NCBI GenBank assembly: GCA_009823505.1
Contig: VZQC01006874.1
Coordinates: 124,001 to 188,000 of the forward strand
Reading direction: 5' to 3'
Length of the DNA: 64,000 bases
Origin: Rhizomys pruinosus
Taxonomy: Eukaryota; Chordata; Mammalia; Rodentia; Spalacidae
Part shown: piece after piece, positions 1 through 11,420 of the stretch
Numbering within the stretch: the stretch's first letter is position 1
Layout: every line of letters starts with the position of its first letter
Program-made: the position numbers and the translations under genes
The notes under the pieces: model-generated
Seen by the model: only the letters and a program-made list of their open reading frames with translations
Database searches by the model: none
What the model was told of the DNA's origin: nothing

Positions 1-105
1 CCAAGGCTGAGTGCATTGTTGTCAGGGACATTGGTTCTATTATTGAAGTAGAAGTTGTCTTTGAATTAAAGGGATGAATATTTTTTCTTTTAAAGTTTGT
101 ATTTT

Positions 106-343
106 TTTTTAATTTTATTTATTTTCTGTATGTGTATGAATGTATTGTCTGCATGCAGGTCTGTGCACCCGTGTCGTGCAGTGCCGTGGAGATCAGAAGG
201 TGTTGGATTCCCCTGGAACTGGAGTTCTCCTGGAATTGGAGTTACAGAGGGTTCTCAGCCGCCATGTGGGTGCTGGGGATTGAACCCAGGTCCTCTGCAA
301 GAGCAGTCGGCGCTCTTAACCGCTAGGCCATCTCTCCAGCCCC
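106..343 (-). repeat. B2/B3-type SINE, long subfamily
   Basis: Reverse copy of a tRNA-derived SINE. The reverse-complement tRNA-like head is at the right end and the T-rich complement of the A-rich tail at the left. It carries the 17-bp internal duplication that marks the long subfamily. A target-site duplication of about 15 bp (TAAAGTTTGTATTTT) lies at 91-105 and 344-358. Several short open frames here are only SINE sequence. Confidence 0.9.
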
Positions 344-492
344 TAAAGTTTGTATTTTAAAGTAGCTTCCTTGTTTTTTATTATGAATATTTAATACCCA
401 TAAAGAAACTGAAAAAATTAGCACAAAGCAGACATATTCCTCCCATTGAGATAGCACAAGAATTAATACTTTGTCATATGACATACATGTGC

Positions 493-512
493 ATATATAT
501 ATATATATATAC
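493..512. repeat. (AT)n microsatellite
   Basis: Run of alternating A and T of about 20 bases, followed by a short ACAC stretch. Confidence 0.85.
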
Positions 513-689
513 ACACTTTTTAGCTGTCACATCAGATAGAAGGTTATAGAACAAATATTTTTAAAATGAATCATTTAAGTTACACAATAATGGGTTACAC
601 TACAGCCTTTCGATACATATATGTCACTATACAGCATTATTTGTCCGCCTTCCCCCTGCCCCCAGCCACCTGTTGTACCCCTTCTGGCT

Positions 690-1135
690 GGCTCCTGTAG
701 TACAGCAATAAACCTGGATGTGTAAGTATCTCTCAGGTGTGCAGTCTTAGTCCTTCAGGTATGTATCCAGGAATAGTGTAGCTGGGTCATATGGTAATTC
801 TTTGAAATTTCTGAGGAACCTATACATTGACTTCTATCACGGCTTCAGTTCCCATTCCCACGAGCACTATGTAAAGCTTCCTTTGCTTGCATCCTCGCCA
901 ATATTTGATGTCCTTTGTTTTCTTGATGACAGCCGTCCTGACTTGGGCAAGGTGGGATATCAAAGCAGTTTTACTTTGCATTTTCCTGCTGACTAAAGAT
1001 GTTGAACACTTTTTCAAATATTTGTCATCGTCCCCCCTTTGGAAAACTGTTTATTCAATTCATTGGCCCATTTATTGATCAGATGATTATTTTTGCAATT
1101 CTTTATATATAAAAATATTTTAGTAATCATTAAGT
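690..1135 (-). mobile_element. L1 fragment, ORF2 C-terminal region, reverse
   Basis: Read on the minus strand, the 820-1017 interval encodes a peptide beginning MKKCSTSLVSRKMQSKTAL, which resembles the region of L1 ORF2 just before the C-terminal cysteine motif. The stretch from 690 on the plus strand matches the reverse of the usual L1 sequence downstream of it. It is a 5'-truncated, degenerate copy with no ORF2 catalytic part. Confidence 0.75.
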
Positions 1136-2579
1136 AATGTGTTAATTTTTCTATTGTTGTAAAATGTAGAAAATTTTGAAAGAAATGAAATTCATAATTT
1201 CACTTCCTGGATTATGTTTTGTTCTTAGGTTTACTAAGTTCCTGATCAGAATTTGACTTTCATTAGGCAGGAGTGCCCTCTAGTGATATCTAGGTGAATT
1301 GTGTTGTTCTAGGATGATTTTTTCCTTTCCTTAGTCTCTAGTGGGGTCGAATTGATTTAGACTTCTTATAGGAACGATCTATAATATGTACAGAATCTGG
1401 ACTAATAACCTACTCAACCTTACACCCAAAGGTACTGTTTATAATGCAAAGAAGCTCACTGAGCCATGTACTCTTGTGACCTGAGAACTTGACCTTAATC
1501 CCTTTGGGACCCCACTTGGCCCTCCACCCACGATAGTGAATGAATGTGGATGTGCTTGAATTAGCATATCAAAGTGCTGGAAGCTGTGTATCCTCATGGG
1601 AAGTGATGAGAATTGAGAAGCATACTTGAAATTGTATATATGAGATGTTTTAGGCCTAGGGATCAAAAGGCAAGATTGTCTGATGATAAGGGTGGAGTCA
1701 AGCTTATAGTGCTCCAATTCGTGCTGGAGAAATTGTTTAAATAAAAGTATGGGTGAGGCCTGGCTTGGGAGCACAGTTCCACGAAAGATGTGAATAAACA
1801 AACTCGGGGTTAAGTCCACTCTTGACTTTTAAAACTGACACTAAAGTCAGGCTGCCTATTTATTCAGATACAGCTGCAGCGTGGCTTAGAAACGGTGCAC
1901 TTACTTATGGACAAATGGAGAAAGCCGGGTTTCTGTAACTGCAGAACAGCCTTATGACCCATAGCTAGGGGTTCCATCAAGGTCTTGGGTGAAGCCTCAC
2001 CTAAATAGCCAGTCTGAGTTCCTGTCCCTGCCAGGCTGTTCTCTTGCTTTGGAGCCTATACTAATGGATGTCCCTCCACCCCAGTTAGGTGGAAACACAC
2101 GTGATGTCAATACTGTTCTAACCAGTTGAACTGATATCTCTGGCTTTTCCTAGACTCCTTTCTCTTCCTTCAGCTCATCCTTCTTCCTCCCTCCAGTTAC
2201 ATCTTATTTACACTTCACACCTTCTAGGACCTCTGATACAATTTACTCTTGATATTTTCAGTCTACCAATTTTGGCCTCATTGCAAGTGTCCACACTTAT
2301 ATAACGACGTCTCCATGATACCCATACGATTTTTCTTTTCTTTGTTTTTTAAGTAGGTGCAATAAAAAAAAAACCAACCTAGATGCTGTGGTTTTAGAAG
2401 CATGTTGCTTTCTGCAAGAGTATTCTGAACCCTTCCCCAGAAGACCGAAATAGTGACCACACTGATGTGTGTTGAATTAGCTTGTTCTCTGACTTCTCTG
2501 ACTGGCATCTACAAATCAAAATAATCTTTATCTTGGGATAAATTAATAAAATTGTTGTAATCCAGAAATCTCAAGGCAT
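1136..2579. other. Gene-free interval, no recognised repeat
   Basis: No OR-like or other recognisable coding sequence. A 126-codon minus frame at 1439-1819 has no family resemblance I can name and no splice or start context. I see no tRNA-like head or LTR ends. Confidence 0.5.
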
Positions 2580-2802
2580 GGGGCTGGAGAGATGGCTCTG
2601 TGGTTAAGAGCACTGACTGGTCTTGCAGAGGACCTGAGCTGGGTTCCCAGCACCCACATGGCTGCTGACAACAACCTGTAACTTCAGTTCTAAGAGAGCC
2701 AACGTCCTCTTCTGGCTTTCATGGGCTTCTGCACAAATGTGGTGCACAGAAATGCACACAGGTACAAACACATAAACATAAATATTTTTAAAAATAAAAA
2801 CA
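2580..2802 (+). repeat. B3-type SINE
   Basis: tRNA-like head GGGGCTGGAGAGATGGCTC, a diverged B box, a body with CACCCACATGG and CCTCTTCTGG, and an A-rich tail. Short imperfect flanks (CTCAAGGC before, TTCAAGGC after) look like a degraded target-site duplication. Confidence 0.8.
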
Positions 2803-3955
2803 ATTTTCAAGGCTCACTGTAACACCCCTTGTCAGGAAGAAGCAAGAGGGAAAGATGTGTCTTTGTGGTGTGCCAGACTGAAAAGTAAAGTGTATAAACA
2901 TTTAGAAAAGTGGACACATCAGTCCCAGGCGGGCCAAAATCCAGAGACTAGCCAGAACTGGGTTGTTCTCAGGTTTCAAACATGAAGTCTAAGACAGGTC
3001 CTTCTCAAGAGGCTCTGGAGCCTCATGCTATGAACTGTGAAATGGTTTCAAGCCCTCTTCTCACTTGGCCCATCCAGACAACCGGGATATGATGTGATAG
3101 AATCACGTCTCACTAAAGTGCAGCAGCGGCAGCCAGTGGGATTCATTAGGGTGAGGGTAGGATAGTGTAGCAATGAATAAAAATGGCTGTAATAAGTTTG
3201 ATGGAACTGTATCAGGAATTTTATACTTGAGAAGGAGCCAGGTTCTTATCTGCTGTATTTATAATTTGCCCATGTCTAGGTCTGTGGTAACTAGGTTAAT
3301 GCTTTAAAGATCCCCCCCCCAAATACATAGCAACAATGTAGTAAATTATAAAGGAGCTGCAAAGACACATCTTCAGCTAAGTATAAAATAAACATATATA
3401 GAGGAAACAGAAGGTGGATGTGGTATTAGATGGCAGCAGGGATTTGTTTTCCGGGTCCAGGCGAAGTGGAGTGACATCTTCAAAATGCTAAGAAAATTAA
3501 CCATCATTCCTAAATGTTATGTTCAGTCACAATGTCATGTAGACATTAAGATAAATGCAGTTTCAAATACATAAAATCTAAGACAATTGATAACTCACAG
3601 ATTCTCAATAAAAAAAATATTCAAGTTGTAAATAGGAAGAATGCACAAAGTACCTATCTTTTATAGAGAGAAAACATTGGGATAAAAAAATATCAAGCAC
3701 AGTTGCAATAAATTTCTTCAGCCAACGCCTGTAGAAGTTCTCATTGATTTGTTTAATGTGACAAGTGAAGCTAGCATTGCTAACAAGAATGACCGAGACT
3801 AGAAAATAGTCCTTTGGGTAAGCATAGTGTACCAAAGTCCCTACTGGGGTGATAATAGGAATAATAGTTATAATAGTTGTCAGAAATATGTGTGTATGAG
3901 AAAAAATACACATGGCATCTTTAATCTGAAAAATTTAAGTCCAAAGTACTACAGA
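2803..3955. other. Gene-free interval
   Basis: AT-rich sequence with no recognised gene. The 102-codon minus frame at 3605-3913 is hydrophobic but resembles no family I know. Confidence 0.45.
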
Positions 3956-4088
3956 ATCTAAAACATTTGCTATACAGCCCGGGCTGGTCTGGAACTGACT
4001 ATGTAACCCAGGCTAGTTTTGAATCCAGGGTCCTCCCGTCTCTGCCTCACAAGGGCTGGTATTACAGGCAGATATGTGCCACACATGC
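3956..4088 (-). repeat. Old B1 SINE fragment
   Basis: Reverse B1: CCCGGGCTGGTCTGGAACT and TCTGCCTCACAAGGGCTGG are recognisable, but the copy is well diverged and lacks a clear tail. Confidence 0.65.
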
Positions 4089-4183
4089 AGTTTGGAGCTT
4101 TCTGTCAACATGATACCACAAATGGTAAGCTTCGCATATGACTTAACTAATTACATATTACATATATGGAAATATTTCAAGGA

Positions 4184-4186
<3 letters not shown>

Positions 4187-4241
<55 letters not shown>
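4187..4241. repeat. (GA)n microsatellite
   Basis: About 55 bases of nearly perfect GA repeat. It produces the (RE)n tract in the overlapping 77-codon frame, which is therefore not a gene. Confidence 0.95.
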
Positions 4242-4243
<2 letters not shown>

Positions 4244-5055
4244 AACTTACCATGCTGATCCAGCCACAGACCCTGCATCTGGTTTCCTTTTCTGCAGCAC
4301 CCCATAGCCACATATATCCTGGTTGCCCTTTATGGCTAGGCACATAGCCAGCAGCTAAGGGATCCCAAAGAAGAAAAATCACATCTGTTTAAATGGGGGG
4401 GCCACAGCTGCTCTGGCTTCTGAACCTGCTTGGAGTTAATCTTTGAACTTTTGGGGACTTTGACTGTTGGTCTGTCCACGGTGGTATTTTGTCCTCCAGT
4501 GGGAATGGCTGGGTCTGGCTTTGTCTTTAGGAGCAGCATTTACATGTCTAGCTTCAGTTCACACTGGGGAGAACTTCAGTATCCACCCGCCTCCCTTTGC
4601 TGGTTGGTCTGAGCCCTTCTCTTATTCTAACCCCAATTCTGTTGTCAGCTCAGGAATGGGATTTCCCAGGGAAGGAAGGCATTTAATTTTCTTGGTGTTG
4701 GAAGTATGGGGTGCCTATATTTGGACAAGGAGGAACGATGTGCCTGCTGGATTTGCTTGGAAACAATCTCAGTCTTCTACTCGCCATCTCTATATAGTGC
4801 AAAAAGTGGCAGCTGAGAACAATATTGATGGAACTCTGTCTGGTGGCAGTTGGGTTCTCCTTAGTAGAAAAGAAATGTGGGCATTTGAGAGACGATAACA
4901 TTAACTTTTAACCAAGGAACCTTTATTTTACTATCAGGCTTGTGCTGAATCCTAGAGGCCAGAGCACCCTACAGCCTTTTTGCCATGGTAACAGAAGTTT
5001 GCAGCATCCTCAAAATCCAAGTAGGAGCCTTTGCCTACTAAAGAAATATATGCAT
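4242..5055. other. Gene-free interval with a 143-codon chance frame
   Basis: The plus frame at 4467-4898 is open for 143 codons but has no recognisable domain, splice context or poly(A) tail. I do not treat it as a gene. No SINE or LTR is evident. Confidence 0.4.
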
Positions 5056-5240
5056 GGGGCTGGAGCAATTAATACTCTGCTCTTGCAGAGTATCTGGGTT
5101 CAGTTCCCAGGTCATCCACGTGGTGCCATCTGTAACTCTAGTTCTGAGAAATCCAATGCCCTCTTCTGGCATCTGTGGGCACTACATGCATGTGATGCAG
5201 TGCTGCGCTTACATACAAGTGGGCAAAACTCCTATACACA
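5056..5240 (+). repeat. B3-type SINE
   Basis: Diverged head GGGGCTGGAGCAATTAATAC, a B-box-like GGTTCAGTTCCCA and the B3 body CCCTCTTCTGGCATCTGTGG. It ends directly against the next LTR. Confidence 0.75.
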
Positions 5241-5784
5241 TGTTCTAGTCTGCTTTCAGTTGCTGTAACAAAACACTCTGACAAACATCACCTTGGGGAG
5301 GAAAGGGTTTATTTAGTTTACATCTCCTGGGTCACAATTCATCAGTGGGGAAGCCCAAGGCAGGGTGGGAGCACAGGCAGGAGCTGAAAGCACAGGCCAT
5401 GGAGGAACACTTACTGGCTTGCTCCTCTGGTCCATGCTCAGCCTGCTTTCTTATACAATACAGGATCACCTGCCTAGGGGTGGCACTGCCCACAGTAGAC
5501 TGGGCCCTCCCACATCATTCAACAATCAAGAAAATACTCCACAGCTGGCTGTAGTGGTGCATGCATTTAATACCAGCACTGGGAAGGCAGAGGCAAGTAG
5601 ATTTCTGTGAGTTCCAGGCCAGTTGGGGCTCCAAGGAGACTCTGTCTCAAAACAAAACAAAACAAAACAAAACAAAAAACATACCCCACAGATATGGTTG
5701 CAGGACAGCCCGATAGAGACAGTTCTCCAACTGAGGCTCTCTCAGTGCAGGTATGTCAAGTTGACACTAAAGCTATCCAGCACA
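5241..5784 (-). mobile_element. Solo MaLR-type LTR, reverse, interrupted by B1
   Basis: Reverse copy of the window's main LTR family: TGTTCTAGTCTGC at the left end and CTATCCAGCACA at the right. In LTR orientation it has a TATA-like TATAAG and a poly(A) signal region. A B1 splits it at about 5547-5680. I could not confirm a matching 5-bp target duplication. Confidence 0.8.
5547..5680 (+). repeat. B1 SINE inside an LTR
   Basis: GCTGTAGTGGTGCATGCATT start, a GAGTTCCAGGCCAGTTGGG core and an (AAAAC)n tail. Target duplication ATACTCCACAG before and ATACCCCACAG after (one mismatch), so it entered the LTR after the LTR was in place. Confidence 0.85.
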
Positions 5785-5942
5785 CACATGAAATGATTTT
5801 TAAAAGAAATATGTGCACATTAAACACAGTTTGGCAAAGATTTTAAAAAGTAACCCACCCTCCCAGCACTCTAACCCAACTTCAGTTAACATTTTGTCTT
5901 TCACTACTTTCCTGAAAAAACTTAAGGACAGTTATCATGGGG

Positions 5943-6149
5943 TCTGGGAGATGGTTCAGTAGTTAAGAGTATGTATTACTCTTGTAGAAGACCTAAGTTC
6001 ATTTCCTAACACCCATGTCACATGGCTCTCAACCACCTGTAACTCATCTGGGAGATGGTTCAGTAGTTAAGAGCATGTATTACTCTTGTAGAAGACCTAA
6101 GTTCATTTCCTAACACCCATGTCACATGGCTCTCAACCACCTGTAACTC
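5943..6149 (+). repeat. 104-bp tandem duplication of a SINE 5' part
   Basis: Two head-to-tail copies (5943-6046 and 6047-6149) of the first part of a B3-type SINE. I see one substitution between them (AGAGTATG versus AGAGCATG). The near identity marks a recent local duplication. Confidence 0.9.
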
Positions 6150-6163
6150 CACCTCTAGAGGGT

Positions 6164-6570
6164 TGTGCTGGATAGCTTTAGTGTCAACTTGACACACCTG
6201 GGTTGAGGGAGCCTCAGTTGGGGAATTGGCTCCATTGGATTGGCCTATGGCCACATCTGTGGAGTATTGTCTTGATTGTGGATCAGTGTGGGAGGGCCCA
6301 GCCCACAATGAGTGGTGCCACCCTGGGCAGGTTGTTGTGTACCATATAAGAAGGCAGCTGGGCATGGGCCAGAGGAACAAGCCAGTAAACAGCATTCCTC
6401 CATGGCCTGTGCTTCAGCTCCTGCCTCCAGGTTCCTGCCCTGAGTTCCTGCCTTGGGCTCCCTAAGTGATGAACTGTGACTCAGGAGATGTAAGCTGAAT
6501 AAACCCTTTCCTCCCCAAGTTGGCGTTGGTCAGAGTGTTTTGCCACAGCAATGGAAGACAAACTAGAACA
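6164..6570 (+). mobile_element. Solo MaLR-type LTR inserted in a B3 SINE
   Basis: 407 bp, starting TGTGCTGGATAGC and ending AACTAGAACA (TG...CA). It has TATA-like ATATAAGAAGG and a poly(A) signal GAATAAACCC. Flanks AGGGT (6159-6163) and GGGGT (6571-6575) are an imperfect 5-bp target duplication. The SINE body resumes after it at 6571 and ends near 6672, so the LTR is younger than the SINE. Confidence 0.9.
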
Positions 6571-6672
6571 GGGGTCCAGTGCCCTCTTGTGGGCTCCACG
6601 GGCACCTGCACTCATGTGCGAATACCACCCTTCACAATTATACACATAATCAAAATTAAAATAAAAATCTTT
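6571..6672 (+). repeat. 3' part of the B3 SINE split by the LTR
   Basis: Continues the SINE broken at 6163: CCAGTGCCCTCTTGTGGG, then an A-rich tail ending AAAATAAAAATCT. Confidence 0.8.
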
Positions 6673-6760
6673 GGTTAGTTAGAGACAAAGTCTCACTATA
6701 TAGCCCTGGCAAAATCAAAATCTTTTTTTTTTTAAATACAGTTATCATTAGTGCACATTT

Positions 6761-6762
<2 letters not shown>

Positions 6763-6800
<38 letters not shown>

Positions 6801-6804
6801 TTTT
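6763..6804. repeat. (TA)n microsatellite followed by poly(T)
   Basis: About 28 bases of TA repeat followed by about 14 T. Confidence 0.9.
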
Positions 6805-7237
6805 GATGAGAAAAAGTCTTATGGTTCATATATGAAGAAGAATACAATAAACTAAGGGAAAGGGAAGTGTAGGCTCGGCCAGCGAAGCCGCCATAGGGAA
6901 CAAGTTTGGAACTATTTTGGAGTAATGTCAAACACTAAGCCACTTTTACAGGCTTAATTTGGACCCTGATACAAGAGGAAGTTGAGAGAGAAGTTATGCA
7001 TGGAATAGAAATATTTTTTCACAGATATAAACACTCACATTTTCTCAGTTCTTTGTTTCTGTTTTCTCCACAAAGAACAGGTCAGACGAAAGAAAAGTCT
7101 TTCTCTGAGTCCGTCTATTTACTGTGTATTTGTGAGAAGAGACCCACTCGGGTTTGGATTCAAGGAAGCTGAGTCACTGCTGACAATTTAGCATGGGAGC
7201 ACTTGGGACACAGTATTAGCACCAGAAGAGGCAGGAA

Positions 7238-7368
7238 ACATGGCGGCATACACCTTTAACCCTAGCACTCAGAAGGTAGAGGCAGGTGGATCTCTGAGTC
7301 TGAAACCAGCCTGCTCTACATAACGAGTTCCAGGACACTCAGGCTTACATAGTGAGACCCGCTCTGAA
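7238..7368 (+). repeat. B1 SINE, diverged
   Basis: ACCTTTAACCCTAGCACTC, then AGGCAGGTGGATCTCTGAG and GAGTTCCAGGACACTCAGG in B1 order. No A tail remains. Confidence 0.75.
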
Positions 7369-8064
7369 CATGGCATGCTTCATTTACATTATACCCAAGA
7401 GCACTCATGTCTCAAGGCCAATTCACTCTCTGTTCACGTGATCCTTAGCAAACCTCGCCTGAAGCAGCAGTGCTCAGTCAAGCTCTGAGACAAAGGAAAG
7501 CAGCATTTGGATTCAGTACACACTGGGTCACTCATGTCAGACAGGAGTCACGCATGCTAGCTCTGAGCAAGCCTCAGGGCTGGGCAGCTGCTTGAGTTTT
7601 TCCTCTGCATTTCCCCTTGCGGGTGCTGTAGCCAACCTCTCTGCTGTTTCCTGTGGACCCAGGCTAATGCTTTTCCTTACAGGTGTGTGATTTACTGTTT
7701 TGTTGCTGCTGACTGGTCCTGTTGCTGTTGGCTTCCAACCTGATATTCTGGAAATTGTGAACTTGGACCTCCAGGCCGATGATGCCTTGCCTTCTCTACA
7801 GCCTCATCTTAGAGAACTTCAAGATATTCCCATTGGAATACAGTTCATCCTCAAAGAACTCTAATGTCAACCTCTCCAGCAAGAACTGACCCAAGCATTC
7901 CTTGTTGAATTGGGCCAGGGTTCAAAGCATGCCCGTAGATATCATTTTTTAAATTACTTTTCTATCCTATCACATGGTCATCATAGTTAATAGCCGCACG
8001 ATTGGATATCAAGTGAGACTATAGCCCCAAAGGACTCAACTCAACATCCTTCTGTGGAGATACT
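7369..8064. other. Gene-free interval
   Basis: I see no recognisable gene or repeat. A pyrimidine tract with TTACAG near 7680 looks like a splice acceptor, but no meaningful open frame follows. Confidence 0.4.
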
Positions 8065-8345
8065 ATGTAGCCACGTTTGCTACTGATCTTTTAATAATTG
8101 CTAAGACATGGAAACAACCTAAGTGTCCCACATCTGATGAATGGATAATGAAAATGTGGTACATTTACACAATGGGGTTCTTCTCAGCCTTCAAGAAAAA
8201 CAAAATCACAGAATTTCAGGTAAATGAATGAAACTAGACATGTTATACTAAGGGAAGAAACACAGACTCAGAAAAACAACCAACATGTGTTCTCTCTCAT
8301 TTGTGGAACTTAGCTCCAAATACTTACATCTGAGTGCACATCCTG
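8065..8345 (+). mobile_element. L1 fragment, ORF2 end
   Basis: Contains the L1 ORF2 C-terminal nucleotide signature (AATGGATAATGAAAATGTGG, TACACAATGGGGTTCTTCTC). Old and 5'-truncated; frames are broken. Confidence 0.75.
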
Positions 8346-9377
8346 ATGTAACAGCAGGAGCCAGGAAAAGAAAGGAGCCATGAGGGTAAAGGGGAAGGAG
8401 GAGCTCCAGTCAGGCGAACAGAAGACAGGTCGCATCCTCCCCGACTCCTTTTTCTCGTCTCCCTCTTCCTCCTCATCCTCTTTTTATTTTTTTATTTTTT
8501 TACTTTTATGTCCAGATTCCTGGACATTCCCATTGCTCCTAGTTATTCATGAATTTACTCCAGAGCAGCTGCCCATTCCTGTCTCCAGGGAATCTGCCGA
8601 GGGAGAGTTAGGGCCCCACCTAGAGGCCAGAGCCTGGCAGGGGCGGTGCCTCCACTGCCCCTCTCCAGCGGCTGCGGGATCCCTCCTCTGTGAGGCAGGT
8701 CAGTTCCAACCAGATGCTCAGATACAACCCAGGAAAAGAGAGTCAGGAAGCAGGGCACAGGCAGGCGTGTCCGAGCCAAGCGGGAGAGCTCGACACTCTT
8801 GGAGAGCAGCTGCTCTCAATCCGTGTTATTTTGCTCGTCATTTTTCACGGGTTTTCGGGTTTGTACACCTGTGTATCCATCTATTTTTTCCCAATAAATT
8901 GGCTTGTCATTCACAGTGTTATCATTTACCAAATCTGTTATGGGAATACATGAAAAAAAATATTCTTGATCTTAAAGAAAAAAAATCGCAAAAGTAGTTT
9001 CAGAGGACTGCCATGCTAATTCATAGATTCCAGATTTAGGCTGTTTCTGTGTGGTGTGACAACTTTTGACAGAGGACTTCAATTTGCCCTTTTAGTGAAT
9101 TTGTCAACTTACTTGTCTCAGTTTTCATGACTGGCACCATGTCACCATCAATCTGGTATGAATATTTTGCCTAAACCTCAGCATCAGTTTAACTGTACTC
9201 TATAACTCTATAAAGTTGATTTTTTTTAGGGAAATGTCACCAGTCAGTCTTACCATGAAAACAGTGTTCATGGAGTTTATTTAGCATGCACAGCTGCCAA
9301 ATCCCTTTATCTTGAATTCCTCTTTACTACAGTATTTTAGAACCATCATACCCCTTCTTAAAATGTATTTTCAGTTT
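8346..9377. other. Gene-free interval with a 205-codon frame of no known family
   Basis: The plus frame at 8380-8997 starts at the edge of L1 sequence, runs through a Ser- and Phe-rich low-complexity tract from TC-rich and T-rich DNA, and shows no domain. I consider it a chance frame. Nothing else is recognised. Confidence 0.4.
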
Positions 9378-9443
9378 CTTTTTTCTTTTTGAGTCAGGAT
9401 TCCCTGTAGCTCCAGCAGGCCTGGAACTTACTACGTAGATCAA
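9378..9443 (-). repeat. B1 SINE fragment
   Basis: TTGAGTCAGGATTCCCTGTA then CAGGCCTGGAACTTACTACG match the reverse of the 3' half of B1. Confidence 0.55.
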
Positions 9444-9555
9444 GCCAAACATGCAGCGGCAGGACTGATGGTCCTTTGGCCAAACACGCAGCTGTGGAAC
9501 TGATAAATAATTCCATGGCCAAACACATGGTTGTGGAGCTGCTGGCTCCAACAAT
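9444..9555. repeat. Degenerate tandem repeat, about 35-39 bp period
   Basis: Three successive units each start GCCAAACA at 9444, 9479 and 9518 and share a (C/G)TGTGGA(A/G)CTG-like core. The unit was not recognised elsewhere in the window. Confidence 0.6.
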
Positions 9556-10068
9556 AAAATGAGCTGAAGAGCCAGTTGTGAGGTTGATAGCCCCACCACC
9601 AAGCATACATGCAATGACAGCCTGGGGACCACGTCAGATGGTGCAAATCTGTGAAATCCATTTATTCTATGTAACAGGCAGCTTATATAGGTTTGGGGTG
9701 GGCAGCCGCTACATCACATGACATCACCTCCCAGGGGCCCATCTTAGATCTCCACACATTCATGCATCATCCCAGCTCATGGGGAATGTTCAGAAGAAGG
9801 GGTGTGCTAAAAAGCAAGCTGACTCGTGACTTCTAAGCACAAGCTAGCTGAAAACAGAGCATGCCCTGCATCGTTTGCTCTACCTAGTGTGCTAAGCAGA
9901 TTGGTAGTCTGCACACTCTCAAGAAACATTTGAGTCCAAGATTGCTGTCCAACATTTCTTAAAGGGCTTATAGGAGTTTACACTAAACAATACCTTATGA
10001 GATGTTGCTGATGATGGTATAAGGCATTGAGAACAGAGGGCGGGAAGAGATGTAAGAACCTATTAGCT

Positions 10069-10307
10069 GGGGCTGGATAGATGGCTCAGAGGTTAAGAGC
10101 ACCACCTGCTCTTACAGACGACCCACGTTCAATTCCCAGCACCCATATGGCGGCTAAGAACCATCTTTAACTCCAGTTCCAGGGGAATCTGATGCCCTCT
10201 TCTGACCTCTGCGGCATTGCACAACACGGGTGCACAAACCTACATGCAGACAGTACACTCATACACATAAAACATAATAAATAAATAAAATAATAAAAAG
10301 ATTAAAA
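10069..10307 (+). repeat. B2/B3-type SINE, short subfamily
   Basis: Full-length copy with head GGGGCTGGATAGATGGCTC, B box GTTCAATTCCC, a single TCCAGTTCCAGGGG motif (no 17-bp duplication) and an AT-rich tail. Target duplication AAGAACCTATTAGCT ends at 10068; AGAACCTATTGGCT follows the tail near 10308-10322. Confidence 0.9.
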
Positions 10308-10322
10308 AAGAACCTATTGGCT

Positions 10323-11235
10323 CATGAGCCCATCTGATCCTTCCTATGAGAAAAGGAAGTTCAGACACTGAGCATTTGTTGAAGAATGACTGCCTCTAAG
10401 CAAGGGAGGGTTCTTGACTCTACTTATTTCGGGATCTCTCTTCCTGGATGGAGGCATAACATTCTTTGCAGGTGGGTAAGGGTTGAATTCCTAGTTAAGT
10501 GGAGATACCAGCAGTTCAGGAGGGCTGCTGGAGGAAGGGGAGAGTGGTGGTCTGAGAGGAAGAAGCAAGTTCATTTGGTGGCTTGCCTTCAGTGTCACTG
10601 TGGCCCAGTGGGGGTGTCGAACCACGCTGCTGTTGCTTTTCCTGGGGACAAATCTGATGACTGCCTACTATTGAAATGAAGATGAGGTTTCTGGTTCCTG
10701 GGCTCAGCTTCACCCAGGCTCTGGCTGGCAGCATGCCTCATTGACCCAAAGGTGCGCCACCAAGTGGCAGTCCAGAGCACATCACCAAGCCCCAGGTGGT
10801 TCTACTGGGTATGAACTGAGAGTAGCTAACTTTGATGCCAGCCAGTCTGACTCATGAGTCTGGCTGGGACCTAGCAGGCCTGGCATTCCCAAAGCCATTG
10901 AGGCGATTCAGCCTCCATGCCTGTTTGCCCACTGGGGCTGGATTTGCTATTCCCTTCCCAAAACTTGTTAGAAATTTGTTCCTAAACTTCTTTTAATTTG
11001 TAGGACTTTCCTATTCTTGAATGTTGATAATTCAGTAAAGCATGCTACCATACCTACAGAGTTAATTTGACCTAGGGGAGCCAATTTGTGAGTGTACAAA
11101 CTGCCCCTTTTCTAATGATGTCTAAGAGACAGTTTTTTAAGTGATCAAACAAAGTGATTTTAAAAAATCGTTCTGGGGAAAGGATTTTATAACATGAAAT
11201 TATTCTTTCTTTTGTTTAAGATTCAATTAAATTTG
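10323..11235. other. Gene-free interval
   Basis: No repeat recognised. The 97-codon plus frame at 10386-10679 has no recognisable family. Confidence 0.4.
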
Positions 11236-11300
11236 GGGCTGGAGAGATGGCTCAGCAGTTAAGTCAACATGACTCTTTTAGGAGACCTGAGCTCTCTCCC
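11236..11300 (+). repeat. B2/B3 SINE head fragment
   Basis: GGGGCTGGAGAGATGGCTCA followed by a diverged body. The rest is replaced by unrelated sequence. Confidence 0.65.
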
Positions 11301-11320
11301 TGCATTTACCCAATGCCTGG

Positions 11321-11420
11321 TACTGTCTCTAGACTCTTCCCTGTGACTGTTGCTGACTTGTGTTCACACATACTGTCTCTAGACTCTTCCCTGTGCCTGT
11401 TGCTGACTTGTGTTCACACA
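11321..11420. repeat. 50-bp perfect-period tandem duplication
   Basis: Units 11321-11370 and 11371-11420, both beginning TACTGTCTCTAGACTCTTCC and ending GTGTTCACACA, differ at one base (TGACTGT versus TGCCTGT). Recent duplication; no coding role seen. Confidence 0.92.

Noticed and set aside
132..326. Short frames with CMQVCAPVSC or SACRSVHPCRA peptides, recurring at many sites
   Set aside because: They are translations of the B2/B3-type SINE in several frames, not a small secreted protein family.
4467..4898. 143-codon plus-strand frame
   Set aside because: No recognisable family, no poly(A) tail or target duplication to suggest a processed gene copy, and overlapping frames of similar length on both strands.
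5241..5784. Five-base target duplication for the reverse solo LTR
   Set aside because: Flanks are CA-rich (ACACA and CACAT) and do not match unambiguously, so no duplication is claimed.
8380..8997. 205-codon plus-strand frame
   Set aside because: Starts at the edge of L1 sequence, contains a Ser/Phe low-complexity tract from TC- and T-rich DNA, and shows no domain or splice context.
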